A stretch of DNA of 37,362 bases from Alphaproteobacteria bacterium (lineage in GTDB: Bacteria; Pseudomonadota; Alphaproteobacteria; Rhodobacterales; Rhodobacteraceae), in NCBI GenBank assembly GCA_009908505.1, contig JAAAPD010000048.1:1-37362 (forward strand), given 5' to 3'. The position numbers and the translations under genes were made by a program. Shown here in pieces: positions 7,535-14,420 of this stretch. Positions within the stretch are counted from its first letter, which is position 1; every line of letters begins with the position of its first letter. The notes beneath the pieces were generated by a model, which searched no databases, was not told where the DNA came from, and saw only the letters and a list, made by a program, of their open reading frames with translations.

Positions 7535-8920
7535 ATGCCCGGCGACATCCTGATTGTCGACAATGTGGCCACCAACCGCATTGTTCTCAAGGTCAAACTT
7601 CTGGCCGCGCAGCACCGCGTGCGGCCATGCGAGTCGATCGAAACGGCCCGGGCCGAGATCCGCCAGGCGCCGCCCGACCTCGTCATTCTGGATGTGACCT
7701 CGGACACCGCCGCGGCGCTGGAATTCTGCCAGGGCCTGAAGGACGATCCCGACACCGCGCTGATCCCGGTCATCGCGACGGGCGGCTTCCTGGACCCCGA
7801 GGACCGCGTGCGTGCCCTTCGCGCAGGGGCGGACGACGTCCTTGGCCGCCCCCTGAACGACCAGATCCTCCAGGCGCGCATCCGCTCGCTGTTGCGGGCG
7901 CGCGATGCCCATCGCGAATTGCGCCTGCGCGAGGATACCCGCCGCGCCCTGGGCTTTGCCGAGGCGCAGGCCGGCTTCGGGCACAGCGCGACGGTGGTGG
8001 CGCTTTCGCCCAGCGCCCGATTCCTTCGCTGTGCCGAAAAGAAGTTCGCGGGGTGCCCCAACATCCGGCTGCAAGGCGAACGCTTTGCCACGGGGTCGGG
8101 GCTGCCGGACAGGATGGCGGGCGACCTGCTGCTGATCGACGGCCGGGATTTCGCCATGCGCGAGGCCGAGTTGTATCGCCTTCTGTCCGAATTGCGCAGC
8201 CGAACGGATACCCGCCATGCGGCGGTCCTTGTCGTGCTTCCCGCCGACATGACCAATGTCCAGGCAATGGCGCTGGACCTGGGCGCGAACGACCTCGTGA
8301 TGGCGGACGCCAGTGCACAAGAGGTCGTCTTGCGCGCCAAGAACCTCATCGCCGACAAGCAGCGCGCCGATCAGCTGCGCGACACGGTGCAAACCGGCCT
8401 TCAGGCGGCGGTGACGGACCCCCTGACGGGACTGTTCAACCGTCGCTACGCCTTGCCGCATCTTGAAAAGATGGTGGATCGGGCCTTCGAAAGCGGACGG
8501 CAAATCGCCGTGATGGTACTGGACATCGACCATTTCAAGACGATCAACGACACCTATGGTCATGCCGCCGGAGACGAAATCCTGCAACAGGTGGCGGGCA
8601 GGCTTCGTGAGAACGTGCGCGCCGTCGACCTACTGGCGCGGATCGGCGGCGAGGAATTTCTTGTCGCCATTCCCGAAAGCGATACCGACCATGCCCGCAA
8701 CGCGGCACAGCGCCTGTGCCAGACGATCTCGGGGGCACCATTCCGCCTGGACAACGGCCAATTGATCAATGTGACCATGTCCATCGGCGTGAGCCTGTCC
8801 GGCCCGGACCCCGACCCGGTGATCACCGAAGGCACCGACCACCTGGTGCGCGCGGCCGACCTTGCGCTCTATGCCGCGAAAGGGTCGGGTCGCAATACGG
8901 TCAGCCTGTCCGCGGCCTGA
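7535..8920 (+). CDS. pleD: PleD-type response regulator diguanylate cyclase (REC-REC-GGDEF)
   Basis: A 461-residue protein that should make the second messenger c-di-GMP from two GTP. The order is receiver 1 (about 1-125), a degenerate receiver 2 (about 150-285) and a GGDEF domain (about 295-461). The catalytic motif is GGEEF at 371-375, and the product-inhibition I-site RxxD is RAVD at 362-365, correctly spaced, so the cyclase half looks active and feedback-inhibited. The linker VTDPLTGLFNRRY matches PleD closely. In receiver 1 the phosphoacceptor D53 is kept, but the second acidic residue is N10 and the usual lysine is R105, so phosphorylation control may be altered. The ATG at 7535 follows GAGGAAAG; an upstream TTG at 7517 lies inside the leader hairpin. 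In Caulobacter PleD drives the swarmer-to-stalked transition. Confidence 0.92.
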   Translation: MPGDILIVDNVATNRIVLKVKLLAAQHRVRPCESIETARAEIRQAPPDLVILDVTSDTAAALEFCQGLKDDPDTALIPVIATGGFLDPEDRVRALRAGADDVLGRPLNDQILQARIRSLLRARDAHRELRLREDTRRALGFAEAQAGFGHSATVVALSPSARFLRCAEKKFAGCPNIRLQGERFATGSGLPDRMAGDLLLIDGRDFAMREAELYRLLSELRSRTDTRHAAVLVVLPADMTNVQAMALDLGANDLVMADASAQEVVLRAKNLIADKQRADQLRDTVQTGLQAAVTDPLTGLFNRRYALPHLEKMVDRAFESGRQIAVMVLDIDHFKTINDTYGHAAGDEILQQVAGRLRENVRAVDLLARIGGEEFLVAIPESDTDHARNAAQRLCQTISGAPFRLDNGQLINVTMSIGVSLSGPDPDPVITEGTDHLVRAADLALYAAKGSGRNTVSLSAA

Positions 8921-8924
8921 TCCA

Positions 8925-9425
8925 TCACTCCCGGTCGCGCGCGCCCGGTTTGAAGCTGCGGCCCAGTTCCTCTTCGAAGCGGGCGGCGAGGGCCAGGCGA
9001 TCGGCCCGGGGCATGGCCGCCACATGGACGACGAACTGGTCCGCCACGGCACCCTGCACCGATTGCAAGCGATCGTATTGCCGCTGCATGATGCCGCGCA
9101 TCCGATCCGCGTCGAACCGTTCGGCCCGCAGAACGGCAAGCATATCCCCCATGTCCCGGCGCATCGCGGCCCGGGCGCCCCGGTCGAACGGCTGCGCCTC
9201 GCGCAGGCCGGCCCGAATGCTGCGGCGATCCTCGGCCTCGAGCGCCCGCAAAAGGGGGCCGACCGTCAGGTCGATACGCCCGGCCGGGCCGCCATGCGGG
9301 CCGCCGCGCAAAACCGCGCCGATCACCAGCCCCACAACCAGAAGGTTAAGGCCCAGCGACACGACCAGAAGCCAGCGCCGCCAGCGCCCTTCGCGGCCAT
9401 TGGCCGGGGTCCGTTCCTCGTTCAT
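8925..9425 (-). CDS. CnrX-like periplasmic heavy-metal sensor
   Basis: A 166-residue membrane-anchored protein: a basic N-terminus (GREGRWRRW), one membrane segment at about residues 18-40 (LLVVSLGLNLLVVGLVIGAVL), then a periplasmic helical hairpin rich in Arg, Glu and Met (AAMRRDMGDMLAVLRAERFDADRMRGIMQRQYDRLQ in part). This is the layout of the CnrX/NccX/ZraP-like sensor group, which binds metals or senses envelope stress. Metal ligands are not obvious because His is scarce. Its start overlaps the stop of the membrane protein gene by ATGA, and that gene overlaps the sigma factor, so sigma, probable anti-sigma and sensor form one transcript. By analogy with cnrYXH the sensor would control release of the sigma factor. 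Confidence 0.75.
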   Translation of the reverse strand: MNEERTPANGREGRWRRWLLVVSLGLNLLVVGLVIGAVLRGGPHGGPAGRIDLTVGPLLRALEAEDRRSIRAGLREAQPFDRGARAAMRRDMGDMLAVLRAERFDADRMRGIMQRQYDRLQSVQGAVADQFVVHVAAMPRADRLALAARFEEELGRSFKPGARDRE

Positions 9426-9787
9426 AGCATGTCCTCCAACCCGGTCAGCGCATCGGCCCCCGTCAGGGGCACGGCGACGGTTTCACCGCCCAGAAGCGCG
9501 GGCGACAGCGCCGCAAGCCCGTCGGGCGGGAATACACCGACCCAAAGCCCCACAAGCGCCGCCACCGTCATCGAGCCCACGGCGCCCCAGCCGCCAAGGA
9601 CCGCCAGAAGAACCGAGGCGGCCGACCGGCGCGGCCGGCATCGAACAACCGCGCGGGCGCGTGATGCGATTTCGCGGTCGGCATCGGCCATGACCCGATC
9701 AAACAGGTCATCACCGGGTGCGGGCGCCTGGCGCCGGGCGCTTTCGATCATCGCCCGGAACAGCTCTTCGTTGCGTTCATCGGTCAT
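9422..9787 (-). CDS. Probable anti-sigma factor, single-pass membrane protein
   Basis: A 121-residue protein with a cytoplasmic N-terminus of about 55 residues (MTDERNEELFRAMIESARRQ onward, acidic then Arg-rich), one membrane segment at about residues 57-86, and a short periplasmic tail. It starts inside the last codons of the ECF sigma gene and ends with an ATGA overlap into the CnrX-like gene. Its place between the two and its topology point to an anti-sigma factor that holds the sigma factor at the membrane, as CnrY does. I see no zinc-binding HxxxCxxC motif of ZAS anti-sigma factors. Three consecutive ATGs (9793, 9790, 9787) are possible starts; 9787 gives the best spacing from the GGGG upstream. 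Confidence 0.65.
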   Translation of the reverse strand: MTDERNEELFRAMIESARRQAPAPGDDLFDRVMADADREIASRARAVVRCRPRRSAASVLLAVLGGWGAVGSMTVAALVGLWVGVFPPDGLAALSPALLGGETVAVPLTGADALTGLEDML

Positions 9788-10364
9788 CATCATACCCCAA
9801 TTCTGCCTTGCGCCCCCGCAGGCGCGCAATCAGTCCTTTCTTGCCCCGTGCGACCAGGCTTTCGACGGTGCGCACGCTTTCGCCCATGATCCGCGCCACT
9901 TCGGGATTGGGCAGGTCCTCGAGATGGCGCAGGGCGACGGCCCTCGCCTGGCGTTCGGGCAGGTCGGCCAAGGCCGCGCGCAGCGCCATGTGCCGGTCCC
10001 GGTCCTGCATACCGGCGGCAACGCTCGGCCCCGTATCGGCGGGCTCGGGCACGGCGTCCAGCGCCACACCGCGCCCCGATTTGCGCAACCGGTCGGTGCA
10101 CAGGTTCGCCACCACCCGGTAGAGCCAGGTCGTCACCTTGGCGCGGTCCGCCTCCCAGTCGGGGGCAATGCGCCACAGGCGCAACATGGCCTCTTGCGCC
10201 ACGTCCTCGGCCTCGGCCCGATCGCCCAGCATTCGCTGCGCCTGTCCCAGCACACGCGGCAGAAGCCGCCGGCTGAGCGCACGCGCAGCGTCCCGCTCGC
10301 CGCGGGCATAGGCCGCCAGGAGGGCCTCGTCGCTTTGGCTGTCCTGCAAGGGATCCGCACTCAT
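9777..10364 (-). CDS. ECF-type RNA polymerase sigma factor
   Basis: A 195-residue group 4 sigma factor. Region 2 is seen in VLGQAQRMLGDRAEAEDVAQEAMLRLWR, with the typical D-AEDV-QE-LR pattern for -10 recognition and core binding; region 4 is LPERQARAVALRHLEDLPNPEVARIMGES and VRTVESLVARGKKGL, the helix-turn-helix that reads the -35 element. The lack of region 3 and the length fit the ECF class. It overlaps the probable anti-sigma gene by 11 bases, which implies translational coupling and fixed stoichiometry. The EF-hand gene lies 98 bases upstream on the same strand and may belong to the same regulon. I could not identify an autoregulatory ECF promoter with confidence. Confidence 0.92.
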   Translation of the reverse strand: MSADPLQDSQSDEALLAAYARGERDAARALSRRLLPRVLGQAQRMLGDRAEAEDVAQEAMLRLWRIAPDWEADRAKVTTWLYRVVANLCTDRLRKSGRGVALDAVPEPADTGPSVAAGMQDRDRHMALRAALADLPERQARAVALRHLEDLPNPEVARIMGESVRTVESLVARGKKGLIARLRGRKAELGYDDDR

Positions 10365-10462
10365 GTGTCAGGGGCGTAGCCACATCTTTCGCCTCCGGCA
10401 AGCCGGGACGCGCGCGTCGCAGGGATTGTGGGAACGATCACGCGCGCCCCGATGTCCGCCGA

Positions 10463-10945
10463 TCAGTTTCGGCGCATCCGCCCACCCATGCGGTCCTGCA
10501 GGGCGGCGAATTCCTCGGCATCGAGCGCCCCGTCACCGTTGCGGTCCAGGCGATCGAACATGCGGCCATCGCGCGGGCCGTTCCGGCCCATCGCTTGCAA
10601 TTCCTCGATCTGCAGCAGGCCGTCACCATTTTCATCCGCCTTGTCGAGGCGGGACTCGATCCGGTCCGCCATCCGGGCCTGAACCATCGCGGTCATTTCC
10701 TCGGCGCTGAGCCCGCCGTCGCCATCACTGTCGGCGGCCTCGAACCGGGCCTGCATGCGGTCTTGCATGGCCGCGCGCATCTCCTCTGGTGTGAGGGCAC
10801 CATCGCCATCGCGGTCCATCTCCTCGAAGCCGGGCATTTGCGCCATGGGGCCGTGGCCATTGCCGACCCCGCGCGCCTCGGCGCCGATGGTCAGGGCGAA
10901 ACCCGCGGCAATGGCGGCGATCAGCAGGGGTGTGTTGCGTGTCAT
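10463..10945 (-). CDS. Exported four-EF-hand calcium-binding protein
   Basis: A 160-residue protein with an N-terminal signal peptide (MTRNTPLLIAAIAAGFALTI, then GAEA) and four canonical EF-hand loops at residues 44-55, 72-83, 104-115 and 134-145. The loops begin DRDGDG, DSDGDG, DENGDG and DRNGDG, and each ends EE, which supplies the bidentate Glu at position 12. All four therefore look able to bind Ca2+. Between loops are Met- and Arg-rich helices. It is likely periplasmic. The ATG at 10945 follows an AAAGGAA site; a TTG one codon earlier is less likely. It precedes the ECF sigma/anti-sigma/CnrX-like block on the same strand and may feed calcium or metal status into it; that link is inferred from position only. 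Confidence 0.88.
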   Translation of the reverse strand: MTRNTPLLIAAIAAGFALTIGAEARGVGNGHGPMAQMPGFEEMDRDGDGALTPEEMRAAMQDRMQARFEAADSDGDGGLSAEEMTAMVQARMADRIESRLDKADENGDGLLQIEELQAMGRNGPRDGRMFDRLDRNGDGALDAEEFAALQDRMGGRMRRN

Positions 10946-11009
10946 CAAGAAATTCCTTTCGTTTGCGGAGTGACGACACCGGGACTTGCAGCGGCGTCTT
11001 CCCGTTCAA

Positions 11010-11041
11010 CGTCGCTGGCCGGGGCTTCCGTCGCTGTCCGG
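11010..11041. repeat. Direct repeat CGTCGCTG(G/T)CCGG, two copies
   Basis: Two 13-base copies (11010-11022 and 11029-11041) differ at one position and start 19 bases apart, close to two helical turns. They lie in the roughly 200-base divergent region between the EF-hand gene and the DUF983 gene, which otherwise shows nothing I can name. They are a candidate tandem binding site for a regulator of the EF-hand/ECF block. Confidence 0.45.
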
Positions 11042-11141
11042 TGCAACTTCTTTTCACGCGACATCCCGACGCGGCGACATTTTCGCCCCTTCCATCCGCG
11101 ACCCGTCCACGCCACCTGTAGGGCCTGCAAAGAGGCCCGCG

Positions 11142-11534
11142 ATGACAGACCAGACCAAGAACCCTGCCGTGGAAGACGACCGCCCCATGAAGCGGTCAAT
11201 GTGGCGCGGGCTGCGCCGCCGCTGTCCGAATTGCGGCGACGGGATCATGTTCGACGGCTATCTCAAGGTGGCCGATCACTGCCCCGCCTGCCAGGAAACG
11301 CTCAGCCATCACCGGGCCGATGACGGACCCGCCTACCTGACGATCCTGATCGTCGGCCACCTGATGGCGCCGATCATCCACGTGGTGTTTACCCAGTTCC
11401 GGCCCGAACCGCTGGTCATGGCCACCGCCTTTACCATTGGCTGCGTGGCGCTGTCGCTATACCTTCTGCCGCGCATGAAGGGGCTGGTGGTCAATATCCA
11501 GTGGTCCCGGCGTATGCACGGCTTCGGGGGCTAG
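11142..11534 (+). CDS. DUF983 family membrane protein
   Basis: A 130-residue protein of the DUF983 family. It opens with a polar segment and a zinc-ribbon-like part with two cysteine pairs (RRRCPNCGDGIMFDGYLKV and HCPACQETLSHH), then two membrane segments (about residues 65-85, around LTILIVGHLMAPIIHVVF, and 90-110, around MATAFTIGCVALSLYLL), and ends with a short basic tail. The family is widespread in alphaproteobacteria and has no settled function; genes near it often concern the membrane or cytochrome oxidase assembly, but that context is absent here. The start at 11142 directly precedes the conserved N-terminus. The Nudix gene follows after 33 bases and may be cotranscribed. Confidence 0.85.
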   Translation: MTDQTKNPAVEDDRPMKRSMWRGLRRRCPNCGDGIMFDGYLKVADHCPACQETLSHHRADDGPAYLTILIVGHLMAPIIHVVFTQFRPEPLVMATAFTIGCVALSLYLLPRMKGLVVNIQWSRRMHGFGG

Positions 11535-11567
11535 CACGGTCTGGTCCCTGCCGGACAGCGAGGGACG

Positions 11568-12263
11568 ATGAAGATGGACAATAACCAGATCCGCGACGCG
11601 GCCACCGTCATCGTGCTGCGTGACCGGGGCGTGGCCCCGAAAGTCCTGATGGGCCAGCGTGGCGCCGGGGCGGCCTTCATGCCGTCCAAATTCGTGTTTC
11701 CGGGCGGTGCGATCGACGCGGTCGATGAAACCGTGCCCTTCGGCCGGTCGTTGCGCCAGCCCTGCGCGAACCGGCTGGCCGAGGACAGCGGATGCAGCCC
11801 GCACGGGCTGGCCGCTGCGGCGATCCGGGAGTTGTGGGAGGAAACCGGCCAGCAGATCGGCGTGCCCGGCGACTGGTCCGGCGCGCCGCGCGGCTGGCGC
11901 GGATTTTCCGCCAGCGGGCATTTGCCGGATGCCGACCCGCTAGAGTTCGTGTTCCGCGCCATCACCCCGCCGGGCCGGCCCCGCCGTTTCGATGCGCGGT
12001 TCTTCCTGGTCGAGGCCGACGCCCTGACCACGGACCCCGACGATTTCTCGCGCGCCGAGGACGAGTTGAGCCGCCTGCACTGGGTGCCTCTCTCCGAGGC
12101 CCGGGCGCTCGACCTGCCCTTCATCACCGAGGTGGTGTTGGCCGAGATCGCTGCCGGGCTGGATCGGAATGGTCCGCTCAGCCAGGTGCCGTTCTTTCGC
12201 CACGAGGATGAGCGCCACCTGATCACCCGCCTGGCCGGGCGCTCACCGCTGGACGGGATCTAG
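11568..12263 (+). CDS. Nudix hydrolase (NUDT19-like layout)
   Basis: A 231-residue Nudix hydrolase. These enzymes cleave a nucleoside diphosphate linked to another moiety. The glycine part (KFVFPGGAIDAVDE) and the catalytic AAIRELWEETGQ of the Nudix box are separated by an insert of about 45 residues, a layout seen in NUDT19-type proteins, some of which hydrolyse CoA derivatives. The two adjacent glutamates of REL-EETG are present, so metal binding should be intact. Substrate is uncertain. It follows DUF983 by 33 bases with GAGGGA ahead of the ATG. Its TAG stop shares the CTAG tetranucleotide with the stop of the convergent EamA transporter gene. Confidence 0.85.
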   Translation: MKMDNNQIRDAATVIVLRDRGVAPKVLMGQRGAGAAFMPSKFVFPGGAIDAVDETVPFGRSLRQPCANRLAEDSGCSPHGLAAAAIRELWEETGQQIGVPGDWSGAPRGWRGFSASGHLPDADPLEFVFRAITPPGRPRRFDARFFLVEADALTTDPDDFSRAEDELSRLHWVPLSEARALDLPFITEVVLAEIAAGLDRNGPLSQVPFFRHEDERHLITRLAGRSPLDGI

Positions 12264-13162
12264 GCGACAAGCACCAGCGCCACGACTGAGATGGTCAGGA
12301 TCGCGACGCCGGCCAATTCCCGCGCGGTGATCTTTTCGTGAAAGACCAGCGCGCTGGCGGCAAGCGAAAAGACCAGTTCGACCTGGCCCACCGCGTTCAC
12401 GTAGCCCACCGTCTGCAAGGTGAAGGCGGTGAACCAGCAGATCGACCCGACAAGCGACGTGAGACCGACCAGCCCGGCAACCCGCCACGCGGCGAAGACC
12501 GCCCGCACCTGCCCGCGTTCGTGCCAGATCAGCCAGGCGCCCAGCAACACGGTTTGCAACGCGGTCACGCAGGTCAGTGTCACCACGGCCCGCAGGAAGG
12601 CATCACCGCTTTCCAGTGAAAGGGATGCGCCGCGATACCCCACACCGGAGATGCCGAAGAACACCCCCGAGGCCAGCCCCAGCCCGGCGGCCCGGTTGCC
12701 GATCCGGCGCAGCCAGCGCCCCTGGCCGCCCGGCGGGTCCGACAGCAGCAGGACGCCGACAAGCCCCAGTAGGATGGCGCCGAACCCCAGCCAACTGACC
12801 CCTTCGCCAAGGATTAGCAGACCCATCAGGACCGAGAGGATCACCTCGGTCTTCTTGAAGGTGATACCGACGGCGAAATTTCGGTGCCGGAGCAGCAGGA
12901 CCACGCAGATCGTCGCCAGGATCTGGCTGATCCCGCCGGTCAGCGCATAGGCCCAGAAGGACGCGGGGACCATCGGGAGGTGTTGGGACGAGACCTGCCC
13001 GTAGCCGAACGCGATCAAGGCGGCCAGCGGCGCGGCATAGACGAAGCGCGCAAAGGTCGCCCCCGCCGCCGACAAGCGCCCCGTGGACAGGTGCTTTTGC
13101 AGCATGAAGCGCACGGTCTGCGCCAGCGCGGCGCCGAAGGTGGTCCAGACCCAGGATTCCAT
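12260..13162 (-). CDS. EamA/DMT-family transporter
   Basis: A 300-residue integral membrane protein of the drug/metabolite transporter superfamily, made of two repeated EamA halves of about five membrane segments each. The first half ends near ILGEGVSWLGFGAILLGLVGVLLL and the second near FHEKITARELAGVAILTISVVALVLVA, the usual place of the repeat-ending motif. FKKTEVILSVLMGLLILGE is the typical pre-helix signature. The substrate, which could be an amino acid, a nucleotide derivative or a drug, cannot be told from sequence. The gene lies tail to tail with the Nudix gene and their stop codons overlap. The desaturase gene is 21 bases upstream on the same strand, so this gene may be read from that transcript. 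Confidence 0.88.
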   Translation of the reverse strand: MESWVWTTFGAALAQTVRFMLQKHLSTGRLSAAGATFARFVYAAPLAALIAFGYGQVSSQHLPMVPASFWAYALTGGISQILATICVVLLLRHRNFAVGITFKKTEVILSVLMGLLILGEGVSWLGFGAILLGLVGVLLLSDPPGGQGRWLRRIGNRAAGLGLASGVFFGISGVGYRGASLSLESGDAFLRAVVTLTCVTALQTVLLGAWLIWHERGQVRAVFAAWRVAGLVGLTSLVGSICWFTAFTLQTVGYVNAVGQVELVFSLAASALVFHEKITARELAGVAILTISVVALVLVA

Positions 13163-13183
13163 GGGCCCCTATAGGCCCCAAAA

Positions 13184-14104
13184 TCAGTCCTGCGGCCAGA
13201 GCGGATGCGGCACCGGGTCCTTCGCGCGCAGGAAATGCCGTCGGAAGACCTGCGCGTAGGAGCGATAGCGATAGCCCTCGTTGCGGCGCAGGTAGTGGTC
13301 GCGATTGGCACGGTAGAGCGCGGGCAGGCGATGCCACGGCACTTTCGGGTGCATGTGGTGTACCACGTGCAGGTTGTTGTTGAGAAACAGCAGCGCCAGG
13401 GGGCCGCGATCCTCGATGATCACGGTGCGGGCGCGGGCCTTTTCATGGGCGCGGTGTTCCAGGAAGGTGCGGATTTTCAGCAGCGACAGGCCCATATAGG
13501 CGGAAACGACGTAGGCCCAGACCGGCATGGGCGCCAGCGCGACCAGCCAGATCACCAGGGCCACCGCCGGAATATGCGCCAACCACCCCATGAGCACCGC
13601 CCGCTCCCCGGACCGAAGCGCCTGCAGGTCCCCCCGAAGCCAGAAGACAGTGCCGATCACCGGCCCCAGCAGCAGGCGACCCATGAGCGTGTTGTTGACC
13701 CGCAGAAGCGCCTGAACGGGGCCCGCCAACAGGGTCCAGCGTGCGGGATCGAGATAGTTCGATTCGGGATCGTCATACGGATCGGTCAGGTGTTCGTCGC
13801 GGTGATGGGCAAGGTGCGTGTCTCGAAACCGCGCATAGGGCACGATCAAGGCCAGCGCCGGGGCCATCAGGACCGCGTTCAACCGGTCCGATGCGAAGGG
13901 GTGCCCGTGGATCGCTTCGTGGCTGAGCGACGAGTGAAAGGCGATGGCGAACCCGAGGACAACAACCGCCACGGGAAGCGACCAAGCCGCGACGACAAAC
14001 AAACCGGCGGCCCAGGCCGCATAGCACCCAAGGATCAGTCCGAGGGTCAGCCAGTCGACCCGCGTCGGCGCCACGACGGTCTTGAGCGCGTCGCGCTCAG
14101 ACAA
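13184..14104 (-). CDS. Fatty acid desaturase
   Basis: A 306-residue membrane di-iron desaturase/hydroxylase. The three histidine boxes are complete: HEAIHGH (residues 62-68), HLAHH (97-101) and HVVHH (246-250). Hydrophobic stretches lie around residues 20-56, 78-92 and 170-208. It should introduce a double bond into acyl chains or oxidise a related lipid or carotenoid; short desaturases of this type also include beta-carotene hydroxylase relatives, so the substrate is open. No suitable ATG exists near the N-terminus that does not lie well inside DUF2061. The TTG at 14104, whose codon is within the DUF2061 stop region, gives a natural start and an 8-base overlap that implies translational coupling. 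The EamA gene follows. Confidence 0.85.
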   Translation of the reverse strand: MSERDALKTVVAPTRVDWLTLGLILGCYAAWAAGLFVVAAWSLPVAVVVLGFAIAFHSSLSHEAIHGHPFASDRLNAVLMAPALALIVPYARFRDTHLAHHRDEHLTDPYDDPESNYLDPARWTLLAGPVQALLRVNNTLMGRLLLGPVIGTVFWLRGDLQALRSGERAVLMGWLAHIPAVALVIWLVALAPMPVWAYVVSAYMGLSLLKIRTFLEHRAHEKARARTVIIEDRGPLALLFLNNNLHVVHHMHPKVPWHRLPALYRANRDHYLRRNEGYRYRSYAQVFRRHFLRAKDPVPHPLWPQD

Positions 14105-14303
14105 AGAAGCGCCCCCAGCGAATGCGCGCCCAGACGCGTTCGTAGAGCAGGTATAGGCAGAACCCCAGCGCGGTGTTGACAACGGCCATGGCCCCGCCCA
14201 GTGCCACGGACCCGGTCATCACCAGGCCGACAAGGCTCATGCAAAGCAGGCCAATCACGTTCCAGATCACGGCTTTCAACAGGCTGCGACGGGGGGTTTC
14301 CAT
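14097..14303 (-). CDS. DUF2061 small membrane protein
   Basis: A 68-residue protein of the DUF2061 family with two membrane segments: RRSLLKAVIWNVIGLLCMSL then MTGSVALGGAMAVVNTALGF, followed by the typical LYLLYERVWARIRWG ending. The start at 14303 has a good GAGAGGAG site upstream. The stop overlaps the proposed TTG start of the desaturase gene by 8 bases, so the two are translated together. Family function is unknown; the pairing suggests a helper of the desaturase in the membrane, which is inference. The XRE-type regulator gene is divergent, 117 bases away. Confidence 0.85.
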   Translation of the reverse strand: METPRRSLLKAVIWNVIGLLCMSLVGLVMTGSVALGGAMAVVNTALGFCLYLLYERVWARIRWGRFFV

Positions 14304-14388
14304 GGGGCTCCTCTCTGGTTGGTGGGTGTCGATGAGATGCCCCATTTGCCGCTTTTGCCCCCGGTTCGACCATTCGGTTTTGTGTTAA

Positions 14389-14403
14389 CAAAAGCCTCTT
14401 TTG
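14389..14403. promoter_or_regulatory. Dyad CAAAAG-N3-CTTTTG upstream of the XRE regulator gene
   Basis: Perfect 6-base arms flank CCT in an AT-rich island within GC-rich DNA, 17 bases upstream of the regulator start and 85 from the DUF2061 start. Its symmetry and place fit an operator for the XRE protein itself and possibly the divergent desaturase operon. This is inferred from position and symmetry. Confidence 0.45.
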
Positions 14404-14420
14404 ATGATAATTGTCACGCT

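Noticed and set aside
10431..10435. GGAAC as an ECF -35 box near the sigma gene
   Set aside because: It is on the plus strand, pointing away from the sigma gene and into the 3' end of the EF-hand gene, and no matching -10 element follows at normal spacing.
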